Positions 19,469 through 29,576 are shown, counted from the first letter of the stretch. The stretch is DNA of 64,000 bases from FEN-1297 sp963843605 (GCA_963843605.1 CAWJLA010000008.1:310001-374000), one strand, 5' to 3'. Translations and numbers: made by a program. The notes: a model not told the origin generated them from the sequence alone.

Positions 19469-20608
19469 TTACGAAAAAAATGTATGTTGCGCAGAATAAT
19501 TCTCTTCCTCCTTAGAGTCCTGAACTTGTCTTAATATGTTTGTATTTATGTGGAATAATTCTTCAAAATATCTTTTACTCTGCAGCGAAAGGAAACCGAT
19601 ACTGAGAAACTGAAGAGAAACTATTAATGAAATACCTCCCACGATAAACGAATATGGTCTTTGTCTGAATACGATTGAAACGGCTTCTGAAAATCTAGTA
19701 TCGAATAATCCCCCCATTTCCGGCAGAGTAGCATATACTGTAAATGTATTAACAAAAATCCATGCAATAACATACAAAGAAAGAAAAAGGAGAATTACTC
19801 CTGTCAAAATAAAAAAGAAATAAGGACGAAATATAAAACCTGACATAAAACCGGAGATAATACCGCGAAGCATCCGCATATTTGAAACCCGGCTTTCGCC
19901 TGCTTTGTTTTGTAAACCCCAATCCAGGTGAGCAGGTATTTCTACTATTCTGGCCCTAAGCAGCAGTGATTTATATATAATTTCAGGATTTATCTCGAAA
20001 TCTCTAGCTTTAAGATTTAGATGCTTAATAAACTTCCTTTCATAAGCCCTCACCATTCCGGTAAATGTATGAATATTTTCCCTGGCAATTAGCGACAAAA
20101 AGTAATTTACGGCCCGGCTCATTAGCTTTCTAAGAAAAGGTACATTTGATACCTTCCCGCCTTTCATATAAGGCGAGGCTACAACCACCTGCGCACCGGA
20201 ATCTATAATCGAACTTAAAAGTTTTTCTATATGATCCGGAGAATAGCTCAAATCCAGATCCATTGTAATGATATAATCCCCTTTACAATGTTTGAAGCCG
20301 GTTCTTAAAGCCCCCCCCAAGAACTGATTATTTTTGTGATGATAGACGCGGACATTACTTTTTGCGGAGGCAAATTTGTCTGCTAATTCAGCAGTCTTAT
20401 CTTTGCTGCCGTCGTTTACAAGAATTATTTCCCAATCATATTCATCCTCGATTGATTCCATATATTCACATATAATTGATAAATTATTCTCAAGAATTGC
20501 TTCTTCATTATGGGCGGGAATTACCAAGGAAACAGATACTTTTCTAAGATTACCCTTTTTATCAGCATTTTCGGTATACAAATGCTTAGGCTCCATTAGC
20601 TTTTCCAT
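19469..20608 (-). CDS. Glycosyltransferase family 2, polyprenyl-phosphate sugar synthase type
   Basis: A 379-residue protein with a DPM1-like GT2 domain: VSLVIPAHNEEAILENNLSI, IILVNDGSKDKTAEL, YIITMDLDLSYSPDHI (DxD-type metal site) and VVASPYMKGGKV. Two or more membrane helices follow at about 265-295 and 325-350. Such enzymes load a sugar onto undecaprenyl phosphate for use by periplasmic transferases. The GtrA-like flippase at 22357-22788 and the GT39-like transferase at 27919-29541 are natural partners, so this group may decorate the polymer after export. Confidence 0.82.
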   Translation of the reverse strand: MEKLMEPKHLYTENADKKGNLRKVSVSLVIPAHNEEAILENNLSIICEYMESIEDEYDWEIILVNDGSKDKTAELADKFASAKSNVRVYHHKNNQFLGGALRTGFKHCKGDYIITMDLDLSYSPDHIEKLLSSIIDSGAQVVVASPYMKGGKVSNVPFLRKLMSRAVNYFLSLIARENIHTFTGMVRAYERKFIKHLNLKARDFEINPEIIYKSLLLRARIVEIPAHLDWGLQNKAGESRVSNMRMLRGIISGFMSGFIFRPYFFFILTGVILLFLSLYVIAWIFVNTFTVYATLPEMGGLFDTRFSEAVSIVFRQRPYSFIVGGISLIVSLQFLSIGFLSLQSKRYFEELFHINTNILRQVQDSKEEENYSAQHTFFS

Positions 20609-20646
20609 TTAAAGTTTTCTTTACAAAAATAATTTGTTTAATATTT

Positions 20647-21639
20647 TTATTGGGCTTCTGTAAGCCGAAGAGTTTTTAGTTTTACATTTTGCTTATTTGA
20701 AAAACTCCGTGCAAACGTACCCATATTTACAAGGTTAAAATTTTCTTTAAGCTCTTTTATAATTTCTATAAACAACCTGGTTTTATCTTTACTGCTGACA
20801 TTCATTCCGGGAAAGAACGCAAGTTCCTTTATCTGGTCTCCACCTATTAAATCCAAGGGATGTAACAAAAAACTCGGTTCCGTTCCTGTTAATTTGCATA
20901 GATTAATAGCGGTCCTAAGATAAGCTTTCATTATAACCGGGGAGATATTATCTAGATAAATTAAATAACTTAAATGAAAGGGTACCTTAAATAAAGGCAT
21001 TGTACTAACCGGAATTTCAAGCAGACGTCTGTTTTCGTTTAATTCCCAATAATAAGGTTTCAACGGTCTAAAACCGTCTTTAAATTTTCCGAATAATTCA
21101 TTCCGGTCTTTTTTTTCTTCTTTAGAGAGATTCGACTTTTTAAAATAATACATTCTGGCAAGCGGCCCGATATATGTCGGCAATGTAGAAGCATCGAATA
21201 AATAACCTGATTCCGATAATGTTTCCAATAAATTAAAACTCCAGCTAAATCCCGGTCCTCTGAAACCGGCCGGTTTTTGACCGGTAGCATTTATAATTGC
21301 TTCTTCGGCACGTAAAACTTCCGACCGGATCTGACTTTTAGAATATAAATGAAGCCAAGATTCATGATTAAATGAATGGTTGCCGATTTCGTGATTGTTT
21401 CCGGAAATTTGCCCTAATGCATCGTAATTTTCTTTTATATCCGCATCTTTACCAACTACAAAGAAAGTAATCTTCAAATCAAGTTCTTTTAAGATTTCAA
21501 TTGCATACGGAACGAACTTATTTAAATAAGATGGATAGTTCTTCCATTCATCGTCGCCGTGAATTTTCATATATGACCATTGATTATCCAGGTCAAGCGA
21601 GATGCTGCATGATAGATTTTTATTTGATTGATTATTCAT
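20647..21639 (-). CDS. Polysaccharide deacetylase (carbohydrate esterase 4)
   Basis: A 330-residue protein with the complete NodB motif set: SLDLDNQWSY (first Asp), HEIGNHSFNHES (HxxxH zinc ligands), AGFRGPGFSW (Arg motif), SGYLFDAS, and LLHPLDLIGG (C-terminal His). There is no signal peptide, so it is probably cytoplasmic and acts on a precursor. It lies 38 bases upstream of the GT2 gene and 7 bases downstream of a methyltransferase gene, which suggests a single transcription unit modifying one lipid-linked sugar. Confidence 0.83.
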   Translation of the reverse strand: MNNQSNKNLSCSISLDLDNQWSYMKIHGDDEWKNYPSYLNKFVPYAIEILKELDLKITFFVVGKDADIKENYDALGQISGNNHEIGNHSFNHESWLHLYSKSQIRSEVLRAEEAIINATGQKPAGFRGPGFSWSFNLLETLSESGYLFDASTLPTYIGPLARMYYFKKSNLSKEEKKDRNELFGKFKDGFRPLKPYYWELNENRRLLEIPVSTMPLFKVPFHLSYLIYLDNISPVIMKAYLRTAINLCKLTGTEPSFLLHPLDLIGGDQIKELAFFPGMNVSSKDKTRLFIEIIKELKENFNLVNMGTFARSFSNKQNVKLKTLRLTEAQ

Positions 21640-21646
21640 ATAAAAT

Positions 21647-22303
21647 TTATTTCTTCGGTGAAAGTTGCAATGCGGTATATAACCGAATCCCCAGATTCAA
21701 TCCGGGGAAAAACAATTTCTCTTTAACATTAAAATATCTGGTTAAAACCGGAATGGTTCTCTCCCTCTTATTTCCGTAATCTTTTGCGGCGCTTTCTCCG
21801 GTTAGTATTTTTAAACCGAAATCAAGTAATTTTGAGTGCCCCGGAGTTACCATGAACAGATTGCCGTCACTTTTCAAAATACGCCGTATTTCAATGCAAG
21901 CAGCATCAAGGTCGTTCACAAATTCCAATGCACTTACGGATATAAGTGCATCAAAGAAATTATCTTCAAACGGTATCTGCTCAACGCTTCCCGAATATAA
22001 TTCAGCTTTTGTACCGTAATTTAAAAGTGTTTCTTCTACAATTTTATTATTTAAGTGAATATCGATCCCGTAAATTTTTTCGGCGTGTTCAGAAAGCTGA
22101 GGAAGAAAAATTCCGCTTCCGTATCCAACCTCAAGTAAATTCTCATATTTGTAATTATTGATCAGTTTTAAAATTAATTCAAACCGTTGACGCTGAATAT
22201 ACCCTAAAAGGAATTTGTAATTCCAGTCCGCATGATCTACATCTCCGGTTTTTCGCAATGCATCTAAGGGTAATAATTTTAATTCGATTTTAGTATTAAT
22301 CAT
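21647..22303 (-). CDS. Class I SAM-dependent methyltransferase
   Basis: A 218-residue methyltransferase with motif I LLEVGYGSGIFLPQLSE, acidic motif GIDIHLNNKI, and motif IV/post-I region FEDNFFDALISVSALEFV. The length and motif spacing match the UbiE/BioC-like type 11 family. The target is not evident; a sugar hydroxyl, a lipid-linked intermediate or the polyprenyl carrier are all possible. It is tightly linked to the deacetylase gene downstream. Confidence 0.8.
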   Translation of the reverse strand: MINTKIELKLLPLDALRKTGDVDHADWNYKFLLGYIQRQRFELILKLINNYKYENLLEVGYGSGIFLPQLSEHAEKIYGIDIHLNNKIVEETLLNYGTKAELYSGSVEQIPFEDNFFDALISVSALEFVNDLDAACIEIRRILKSDGNLFMVTPGHSKLLDFGLKILTGESAAKDYGNKRERTIPVLTRYFNVKEKLFFPGLNLGIRLYTALQLSPKK

Positions 22304-22356
22304 TTAGCCGTTTATTTGAATTCGTGTTTTATTTTAGAAAAACTATAAAACTGAAG

Positions 22357-22788
22357 TCAATTGGCAAAGATAAACCATTTACGCGTACTGAAATTAAACA
22401 GCGCCACAAAAAGCGTTACAATTATCTTAGCCAGAACATACCACATCATTACATATTCAACAAGCACAAAAAGGAATAAAACATCCAGCAAGAAACTGAA
22501 TCCCGAAAAGACAAAGAAAAGCGAGAACTCCTTGGTAGCGCCGAATTTTCCGTTCTGAAAAATGAATTTTACGTTTAACATGTATGCAACAATTATTGCA
22601 AATATTACGGAGATACAATTTGCAATTATAACATTCATTTTAATTATTTCAACAAGAAACACGAGTATCGTCATATCTACGATGAAACAAATTCCTCCCG
22701 ATATCAGGAACAGAAACACCTGCTTATTAATCGAGGAGGTTACTTTGTGCTTATCGAAATATCCCGTAATGTTGGAAAGTGAGTTCAT
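22357..22788 (-). CDS. GtrA-like membrane protein
   Basis: A 143-residue protein with four membrane helices (residues about 25-45, 53-73, 88-108, 115-135) and the typical start FLFLISGGICFIVDMTILVFL. GtrA-family proteins are believed to flip undecaprenyl-phosphate-linked monosaccharides to the periplasmic side. Its place between the polyprenyl-sugar synthase group and the FAD enzyme supports that role. Confidence 0.83.
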   Translation of the reverse strand: MNSLSNITGYFDKHKVTSSINKQVFLFLISGGICFIVDMTILVFLVEIIKMNVIIANCISVIFAIIVAYMLNVKFIFQNGKFGATKEFSLFFVFSGFSFLLDVLFLFVLVEYVMMWYVLAKIIVTLFVALFNFSTRKWFIFAN

Positions 22789-22825
22789 CTTTAATATTTT
22801 TCAATTTCTGCGAAATAATAATTTA

Positions 22826-24178
22826 TTAAGCTTTGAAGTTCTCTGATACTTCTTTTATTTGTACATCATCAGAATGCAATGATAAAATATTTTTCAATGC
22901 ATCATCGGCAAGACCGATTGTTTCATTTACATTCAAAGTACCGTTTACTATGTGAGTTGTATTAACAATATGCAAGCCATGGACAGATGATGATAACGGA
23001 GGCAAATTTGTTGAATACTTCAACGTGGGCAGTGCGAATACATATTTTGCTCTTGCGATATTAATTGCCAGCAAATCATCTTCGTTTAATTCAGGATACA
23101 TCTTTAACAATGCTCCGAAAAATCTCTGTTTAATTTCATCGTCGGTAAGTGTAAAATCATCGTCGCTCGACTCCAGATATTTGGGTAAATAAACAAGAGC
23201 ATTTTCACCTAACTGTGCTTTATCTACCAGGGCCGACATTTCAATTACACCCGTAAACGGCAGTCCGTCATCCGTTATATTAGTTATGTAAAAATCTGCA
23301 AGTGACTTTTTTAATAAAAGCGATGCGCAAATAACACCCAGGTACTTAATATTCTTGTGCTTCGTTTTTTCATCTTCAGAAATATCTTCGCAAATTTGCG
23401 GAATATATGCCGAAGGTATGGTAGTTATTACCTCGTCGAAATTTTCTTTTTGTCCGTTGAAAAATTCTATTGTTATGCCGCCGTTAAGGTTTCTTAATAT
23501 TTTTTTTGCAGCGTATTTAGTTTTAAAGGTAACCTTTTCTTCGCAAAGTTTTTCAACAAATTTTTTTATGATTCTTTTATATCCCCCGTTTATATATCCG
23601 AACATTTCTTTTTTAATTCCCGATTTACGGGCAGCATACATTCGCTGAATTGTTGCCCATATAAAAGCTGCGGACGCATTCTTATAATTCGAACCTAATT
23701 TGGCTCTAAGCAGCGGAGCCCATATTTTATTGTATGTATTTCGCCCGGATAATTTGGTTAACCATTTTTCAACAGATATCTCTTCCAGCTTTCGCCAATT
23801 TTTTTCTCTGGAAGCATATAAAATGGTCAAGCCCAATCTGAACTTATCAAAGAGGTTGAGAGGCGGAAACTTTAGATATTCAAATAAATTCGACATCGAG
23901 TAAAGTTTACCTTCAGAGTAAAAACCTGTTTTTGTTTCTACCCAATTGATTTCATCCTCCAGTTCCAGTTCTTTTAATAAAGAACGTAGATTTAGATCGG
24001 ATTTTAAAATAACATGGTAAAAACAATCCCACTCTACCTCACCGAGATTACAAGTTCTTAATAATCCTCCCGGAGAAGAACTCGCTTCGAATATGGTAAC
24101 AGTATGACCTTCATGAGCCAAACGGTGCGCTAATGTCATACCCAAAACTCCGCCGCCTACAATACCCCATGAACTCAT
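22826..24178 (-). CDS. FAD-dependent amine-oxidase/UDP-galactopyranose-mutase-like oxidoreductase
   Basis: A 450-residue flavoprotein with the dinucleotide-binding start WGIVGGGVLGMTLAHRLAHEGHTVTIFEA and a C-terminal FAD motif HIVNTTHIVNGTLNVNETIGLADDAL. The middle contains VEWDCFYHVILKSD and GYINGGYKRIIKKF, as in protoporphyrinogen-oxidase-like and UGM-like enzymes often found in glycolipid clusters together with GtrA and DPM-type genes. It might isomerise or oxidise a sugar or polyprenyl-linked group; the exact reaction cannot be assigned. Confidence 0.75.
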   Translation of the reverse strand: MSSWGIVGGGVLGMTLAHRLAHEGHTVTIFEASSSPGGLLRTCNLGEVEWDCFYHVILKSDLNLRSLLKELELEDEINWVETKTGFYSEGKLYSMSNLFEYLKFPPLNLFDKFRLGLTILYASREKNWRKLEEISVEKWLTKLSGRNTYNKIWAPLLRAKLGSNYKNASAAFIWATIQRMYAARKSGIKKEMFGYINGGYKRIIKKFVEKLCEEKVTFKTKYAAKKILRNLNGGITIEFFNGQKENFDEVITTIPSAYIPQICEDISEDEKTKHKNIKYLGVICASLLLKKSLADFYITNITDDGLPFTGVIEMSALVDKAQLGENALVYLPKYLESSDDDFTLTDDEIKQRFFGALLKMYPELNEDDLLAINIARAKYVFALPTLKYSTNLPPLSSSVHGLHIVNTTHIVNGTLNVNETIGLADDALKNILSLHSDDVQIKEVSENFKA

Positions 24179-24229
24179 AATATCAATCTTCCTTTTTTCA
24201 ATTAAGATTTATTATGGAAATATGAATAA

Positions 24230-25978
24230 TCATATTACTTTTTTAACGAACTCTTCCGAATCAAGCGCAAACTTGACTAGTTGCGAAACGTTCTCCTCTG
24301 AAGACGGTATAATACATTCAATATCCGGATCAACAATATTGCATCCGGTTGTACAGCTTCCTGCAAGTTTCTGAACTTCCTTAAAATCGATTTTATTAAA
24401 TTCATCGGAAGCATACTCGTTATTAAGAAATTCCGTTATGTCGAGTAATTCATTTGCAATACCTTTTTCAAGCACTCTGAAGCCGTTAAAGACATAATTA
24501 GTAAATTTTTCTCCCGGCTCCTTAGTTCCTCTTCCTATCCCGGTATAAACAATACCCGAATTTGTAAAATCTTCATGACTATAAATATTGCATCCGTCAA
24601 AGACACCTTTTAATTTTTTCGACATCCGCAGGATGGATTCTTTTTCTTCCGAATAAAGATCATGTGCCGTGCATAAGAAGATATAATCAGCATCCTCAAC
24701 CGCAACTTCAAGACTATGAGTAAAAAACTGCTTAAGACCGAATTTACCTAAATTTTTATCTTCATATCTTACAAAAGGATCATGCAATACTAACTTGCAA
24801 TTTTTTGCCAATAATTTTTCTGCCAGAACCAGCGATGGTGAATTTCTAGTGTCCTCAGAATTAAATCTGTATGCTGCACCAAGCAAAGCTACACGGCTGC
24901 CGGAAATATCCCCGAATTTCGATTCGGCCAGTTTTATAGAATCGACAGGTGAATCATTATTTATTTTCCGTGAATTTATAATTAAGCTTTTTTCGGTGTC
25001 GGCACCGCTTTCAATTTTTCTCCACCATAATAAAATTCCGTCTTTTGGAAGACAATGCCCGCCGACGCCAATCATCGGAATCAACAATCCGCCCGTAGGC
25101 ACTGCATTTGGCTTTTCCGATGCTTCATCTTCTTGATTCAACATCTTATTTACTTTATCGCGGACCTTATAAAAATTTATATCGTGATTATCACAATATT
25201 TGGCAATTTCTGCCGAGTATGCTATTCGTACATCTCTGTACGCATTTTCAAAAGTTTTTACGACTTCGGCGGTGAGACTGTTTGTTTTGAATAAATTTCC
25301 TATTGTTACTATGTTTGAATATATTTTTGCAATCATCACGGGAGTTAAAGGATTTAAACCGGCAGCTAGTTTATCCGAGTTTTTTATACGCTCGACCAAC
25401 CTGCCGGGCATTACCCTATTTGGACTGTTTCCGAGGAAAATATCTTTTCCTTCCAACAAACCGTACTCTGCGAATAATTTCTTAATAATACTTTCCATAG
25501 AGGAGGGACCCAAGGTCGATTCAATTATTATTAATGGTCTTTTTTCTTTCTTTTTATTCTTCAAAGCTTCAGCGGTTTTATTAAGAGCTTCGAATAAAGG
25601 TTCATAATCAGGTTCTAAACCTTTTTTATCGGTCTGAACACATACCAGAATAACATCGGCATCCGAAAGGACATCATAATTTTCACTTGCCGATAACAGA
25701 CCTTCTTCAACCGCAGTTTTCACCAGTGTATCCAGTTCAGGTTCAATACCTCCGATTACCGACTTCCCTTCATTAATTGATTTTACTTTCCATCCAGATG
25801 TTTGCGAATTTCTTTGCACTACCACAACACGGGCGGGCTTGTCCTGACCTATTTTAATTTTCGAATATGCCAGCATTGCGGCCATCGGCATGCCTACAAT
25901 TCCGGGTCCTATTACTCCTATTTTTTCAACTTGCCAGTTTTTCAATTCACTTTCGTATTGTGAGTAACTCATGTTCAT
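24230..25978 (-). CDS. UDP-glucose/UDP-GlcNAc 6-dehydrogenase-like protein with C-terminal extension
   Basis: A 582-residue protein of the UDP-glucose/GDP-mannose dehydrogenase family, which oxidises C6 of a sugar nucleotide to a uronic acid. Visible parts are the Rossmann motif KIGVIGPGIVGMPMAAML, IIIESTLGPSSME, the central helix AEVVKTFENAYRDVRIAY, the catalytic Cys in GVGGHCLPKDG, and the C-terminal domain ALLGAAYRFNSEDTRNSPS. The family is usually 420-450 residues; this protein adds about 115 residues after the normal end (YTGIGRG), including KLAGSCTTGCNIVDPDIE. In the diacetamido-uronic acid route this would be the WbpA step. It overlaps the asnB gene by about 30 bases. Confidence 0.85.
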   Translation of the reverse strand: MNMSYSQYESELKNWQVEKIGVIGPGIVGMPMAAMLAYSKIKIGQDKPARVVVVQRNSQTSGWKVKSINEGKSVIGGIEPELDTLVKTAVEEGLLSASENYDVLSDADVILVCVQTDKKGLEPDYEPLFEALNKTAEALKNKKKEKRPLIIIESTLGPSSMESIIKKLFAEYGLLEGKDIFLGNSPNRVMPGRLVERIKNSDKLAAGLNPLTPVMIAKIYSNIVTIGNLFKTNSLTAEVVKTFENAYRDVRIAYSAEIAKYCDNHDINFYKVRDKVNKMLNQEDEASEKPNAVPTGGLLIPMIGVGGHCLPKDGILLWWRKIESGADTEKSLIINSRKINNDSPVDSIKLAESKFGDISGSRVALLGAAYRFNSEDTRNSPSLVLAEKLLAKNCKLVLHDPFVRYEDKNLGKFGLKQFFTHSLEVAVEDADYIFLCTAHDLYSEEKESILRMSKKLKGVFDGCNIYSHEDFTNSGIVYTGIGRGTKEPGEKFTNYVFNGFRVLEKGIANELLDITEFLNNEYASDEFNKIDFKEVQKLAGSCTTGCNIVDPDIECIIPSSEENVSQLVKFALDSEEFVKKVI

Positions 25979-27878
25979 CCTCTTTTAATATTTTAATATC
26001 ATTATCTATAAATTGTTGAAACCATAGTTCGAGACAAAGCATTCCCCACAATTGTCTTCCGAAAGGTCTCTCCGACTCAATTAATTTTTCTACTTTTGAT
26101 ATATCGAATATACCGCGGTTGCGTGAGGCTTTGGTCAACAATATATCTTTAATAAAATTTTTAGCCTTACCTTTAGCCCAGATATGCAGCGGAACAGGAA
26201 ATCCCATTTTGTCTTTCCTATCCAGTATTTTTGAAGGCACAAGATCGCGCACCGCTCTTTTAAGGATATATTTCATCTCTGCGCCTTTGAACTTCATCGC
26301 AGGCGGCATCGAAGCTATCAGCTGAACTAATCTGTAATCAAGCATAGGTACGCGTGATTCAACCGAGACTGACATGCTCATCCTGTCTTCAACTTGAAGA
26401 AGAGCGGGCAGACTGGCAAACATATCGAAATGAGTCATCTTGTTATAATACGACAATGTATTGGGATGGTTAAATAACTTTTGAAACCTGCCGAATATAA
26501 ATTCTTTATTATAATTTCGGCTGAATTCGTCCGAGTAATAAGAAAACGCACCGCCGTTGCGGTCTATTAAACGGAAATATCTTTTATCCATCGGTTCAAA
26601 CGTTTCTTTTTTCCAGAAATCCTTTAGCATTGGAACATATTGTTTTATATATGGTAAATTCGGTAATATAGAAGTTAAAGAGACTATATGCTCGCCTTCT
26701 TCGTTCGATTCATAAATAGCCCCTTTCAAAGCTTGTTCCATGTATGCAATTAAATAACGAGCATATCCGCCGTATATTTCATCGCCGCCCTGCCCGCCTA
26801 AAACAACTTTTACATTCCCGGCAGCCAGTTTGGAAACCATAAACTGAGGAAATAATCCCGGTCCGGCTACGGGTTCATCCAGATAATAAATTAATTCGGG
26901 AAGTTTATCTGTAAATTCTTCGGCCGAAGGATAGGTAATGAAAGGTTCCGCCCCGCTTATCGAAGCTATTTCATTTGAATATTCCGTTTCGTTGAATTCC
27001 GGGCCTTCATTAAACGCGCCGGTAAATGTTTTAAGCTGTGAACTCATATTCTGCGATGCCAGCATAGTAACTATACTTGAATCGGTTCCTCCGCTCAGAT
27101 AAGTCCCCAAAGGCACATCGCTTCTTAATTGCAGTTTTACTGCATTTTCAAGAAGTCTTCTTAATTCGTGAACAAAATATTCTTCCGTATGGTGATTATC
27201 TATATTGAAATTCGGATCCCAGTATTTGACTGTTTTATAATCCATTGTATTCAAATTAATAACCATAAAACAGCCGGGTATCATTTTGTAGATTTTATTG
27301 AAAAGCGTGGAGTCATCTAAAAGAAATTGAAAAGTAAGATATTCTTGCAGATGTGCGTGATTTGCTTCTGCAACAACCGCAGGATGCTGCAATATTGCTT
27401 TAATCTCGGAGGCAAATATCCATCTTTCCGAATCGTAATAATAATAGAGCGGTTTTATGCCGAAATGGTCTCTGGCAGCGATTATTCTGTTTTCTCTTTT
27501 ATCGTAGATCAGAAATGCAAACATACCGTTCAGCTGTTTGACAAAATCCAGTCCGTACTCCTCATACATTTTTAATATTACTTCGGTATCAGAAGCAGTT
27601 TTGAAATTGTGCCCTTTTTTCTTCAAATCGTCTTTTAATTCAATATAATTATAAATCTCGCCGTTAAAAACTATAATATTTTCCCCGCTGATCATAGGCT
27701 GATGGCCGGAGGATAAATCAATAATAGAAAGTCGTTTATGGTACAATCCTATGTTTCCATCAATAAAATGTCCTTCATCATCCGGCCCGCGGTGCTGTAA
27801 TACCGAAGCCATACCGGAAAGGACGTTATAGGAAATATTCGAATTGTTTTTATTTATTAAGCCTACAATACCGCACAT
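25947..27878 (-). CDS. asnB: Asparagine synthase (glutamine-hydrolysing) family amidotransferase
   Basis: A 643-residue intact AsnB-type enzyme. I chose the start at MCGIVGLINKNN so that Cys2 becomes the N-terminal nucleophile of the glutaminase domain; an in-frame ATG four codons upstream is less likely. Motifs: LQHRGPDDEGHF, VFNGEIYNYIEL, LPLGTYLSGGTDSSIVTML (ATP-PP loop), GGQGGDEIYGGYARY and RDLVPSKILDRKDKMGFPVPLH. In exopolysaccharide loci these enzymes usually amidate uronic acids or other carboxylates; the overlapping UDP-sugar 6-dehydrogenase gene supplies just such a carboxylate. A biosynthetic role in free asparagine is possible but less suggested by context. Confidence 0.9.
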   Translation of the reverse strand: MCGIVGLINKNNSNISYNVLSGMASVLQHRGPDDEGHFIDGNIGLYHKRLSIIDLSSGHQPMISGENIIVFNGEIYNYIELKDDLKKKGHNFKTASDTEVILKMYEEYGLDFVKQLNGMFAFLIYDKRENRIIAARDHFGIKPLYYYYDSERWIFASEIKAILQHPAVVAEANHAHLQEYLTFQFLLDDSTLFNKIYKMIPGCFMVINLNTMDYKTVKYWDPNFNIDNHHTEEYFVHELRRLLENAVKLQLRSDVPLGTYLSGGTDSSIVTMLASQNMSSQLKTFTGAFNEGPEFNETEYSNEIASISGAEPFITYPSAEEFTDKLPELIYYLDEPVAGPGLFPQFMVSKLAAGNVKVVLGGQGGDEIYGGYARYLIAYMEQALKGAIYESNEEGEHIVSLTSILPNLPYIKQYVPMLKDFWKKETFEPMDKRYFRLIDRNGGAFSYYSDEFSRNYNKEFIFGRFQKLFNHPNTLSYYNKMTHFDMFASLPALLQVEDRMSMSVSVESRVPMLDYRLVQLIASMPPAMKFKGAEMKYILKRAVRDLVPSKILDRKDKMGFPVPLHIWAKGKAKNFIKDILLTKASRNRGIFDISKVEKLIESERPFGRQLWGMLCLELWFQQFIDNDIKILKEDEHELLTIRK

Positions 27879-27918
27879 AATAAGTATCAATTATTATTTT
27901 ATTAATGGGAATTAAATT

Positions 27919-29541
27919 TTACTGATATCGTCGATTATTATATGATGAAGTAAGAGTTTGATTTCCTGTTAGGGATAACTTTGTTATCTCAAACCGTCCG
28001 AAATTTTTTCTACTTATTATTATAAAATTATTTTCAACGTAATCATCTAAGAGTTGATAATTAAAGTTTACCCCTACTCCCGGATTTTCATCACTTTTAT
28101 TGGTAATTAACCAGAAAGTTTTTAGATCTTTATACTGTTTCCAATTATTTTTTATATCTTCAGTATTATGGTAGGCCCAATTTGAAACATTATAAATATT
28201 TGCAGTATCTATTGATTCCGGCAAACCGATTACAGTATTTGAACCGTCGTAATAATAGGGCCAGAATTTTTGCAGCAAATAATTATATAGAAAAATTGTT
28301 TCGCCTTTCGCTTCATTCATCTTTACGTACGCCGCTGCTTCAATCAATGTGGTCGGCTCTTCTTTAAAAGCAGCATAGTTTTTGATTATACTGCCGGAGA
28401 AAACAACAAAAATAATAATATACCATACCAGTCTTGTTTTTTTTTCATTCAATAAATTTATAAATACATAAAGTATTAGTAACATAGGAATAATAACTAC
28501 GGCAGTGTGTTTTGGCATAATATAAATGCTGCCGAAAATATATAGAATAGAGAAGAAAAATATGAAACTAAAAATTAGTACCAGGACTATCGCCAGAGAA
28601 TTTTTATTCGGAGCTGCTTTGGTTTTTATAATTTTATAAACGGAATATGCAAATGTTATTAATATTATGCCGCCAAATAATGATCTAACAATAAAACTCA
28701 CTCTCAGTTGATTTAAAGGCATAATGTAAATTTCCAATGTCCTGTATATAAAATGCAAATACCCAAAAACAGTGGTAAATTTATTAGAAGGGTCGTACAC
28801 ATTGTTTACTTGTGAAGGTAGAATAGGTAGCAGCGCAAATAAACTTAATACAGGTAAAATCATATCAATGACATAAAATCGGAAAGCATTTTTGCCTCTT
28901 AATAAAAACAAAGATAGTCCGGCGGCTAATAACACAAAGCCAAAATAATACTGAGTATAAAGACTTATAATTGCAGTAATGAAAAAGCAGATCCTGTATT
29001 TTTTCTTAAAATCACCGGAGAGATAAGCTTTATAATATAAAACAAATAAAAGCTCTGATAAAAATAATACTAAAGAATATCCTCTGGCATAACTTGTAAG
29101 TGTTAATATAAAAGGGTTAAAAGCTACAATGGCACTGAATAGATGCGGATTGGTTCCGGGGATATATTCTTTTGCCAAAAAAAACGACAGTAAAACAATT
29201 AAAGGATAAAAGGCCACAGAAAACAATCTTGTCCAAGTAAGCGAGTGATCAATATTTCTCCAAAGGCTTACGAAAAAGAAATATAATGGGGGCTGCTCTT
29301 CAAAATTTAACGACTTTTCAACTGCATATACAGGTCCGTGGGCAGTCGTCATCATTGTATACGGTTCATCAAGCCGGACTGGTAATGAAGCAGTCATTGC
29401 GATATTAATAATCAACCCGACAAATATAATTATAAACAAATACTGAAAATTTTGGGAACTGATTTTTAACCTCCCCCAAAGATTACTTAACTCATTTGAA
29501 CCATCAGGATAGTTTTTTATGATTTTAACGAAATGACTCAT
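27919..29541 (-). CDS. GT39/ArnT-like integral membrane glycosyltransferase
   Basis: A 540-residue polytopic protein with about 11 membrane helices. The first external loop carries SLPVRLDEPYTMMTTAHG, the acidic DE motif of the PMT/ArnT GT-C superfamily, and the next loop EEQPPLYFFFVSLW matches the family pattern. A soluble C-terminal domain of about 120 residues follows. GT-C enzymes use polyprenyl-phosphate sugars in the periplasm, consistent with the polyprenyl-phosphate sugar synthase and GtrA-like genes in the same cluster. Confidence 0.75.
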   Translation of the reverse strand: MSHFVKIIKNYPDGSNELSNLWGRLKISSQNFQYLFIIIFVGLIINIAMTASLPVRLDEPYTMMTTAHGPVYAVEKSLNFEEQPPLYFFFVSLWRNIDHSLTWTRLFSVAFYPLIVLLSFFLAKEYIPGTNPHLFSAIVAFNPFILTLTSYARGYSLVLFLSELLFVLYYKAYLSGDFKKKYRICFFITAIISLYTQYYFGFVLLAAGLSLFLLRGKNAFRFYVIDMILPVLSLFALLPILPSQVNNVYDPSNKFTTVFGYLHFIYRTLEIYIMPLNQLRVSFIVRSLFGGIILITFAYSVYKIIKTKAAPNKNSLAIVLVLIFSFIFFFSILYIFGSIYIMPKHTAVVIIPMLLILYVFINLLNEKKTRLVWYIIIFVVFSGSIIKNYAAFKEEPTTLIEAAAYVKMNEAKGETIFLYNYLLQKFWPYYYDGSNTVIGLPESIDTANIYNVSNWAYHNTEDIKNNWKQYKDLKTFWLITNKSDENPGVGVNFNYQLLDDYVENNFIIISRKNFGRFEITKLSLTGNQTLTSSYNNRRYQ

Positions 29542-29576
29542 GTTAAATTCTATATAAAGGAATGACTTAATCTTAT

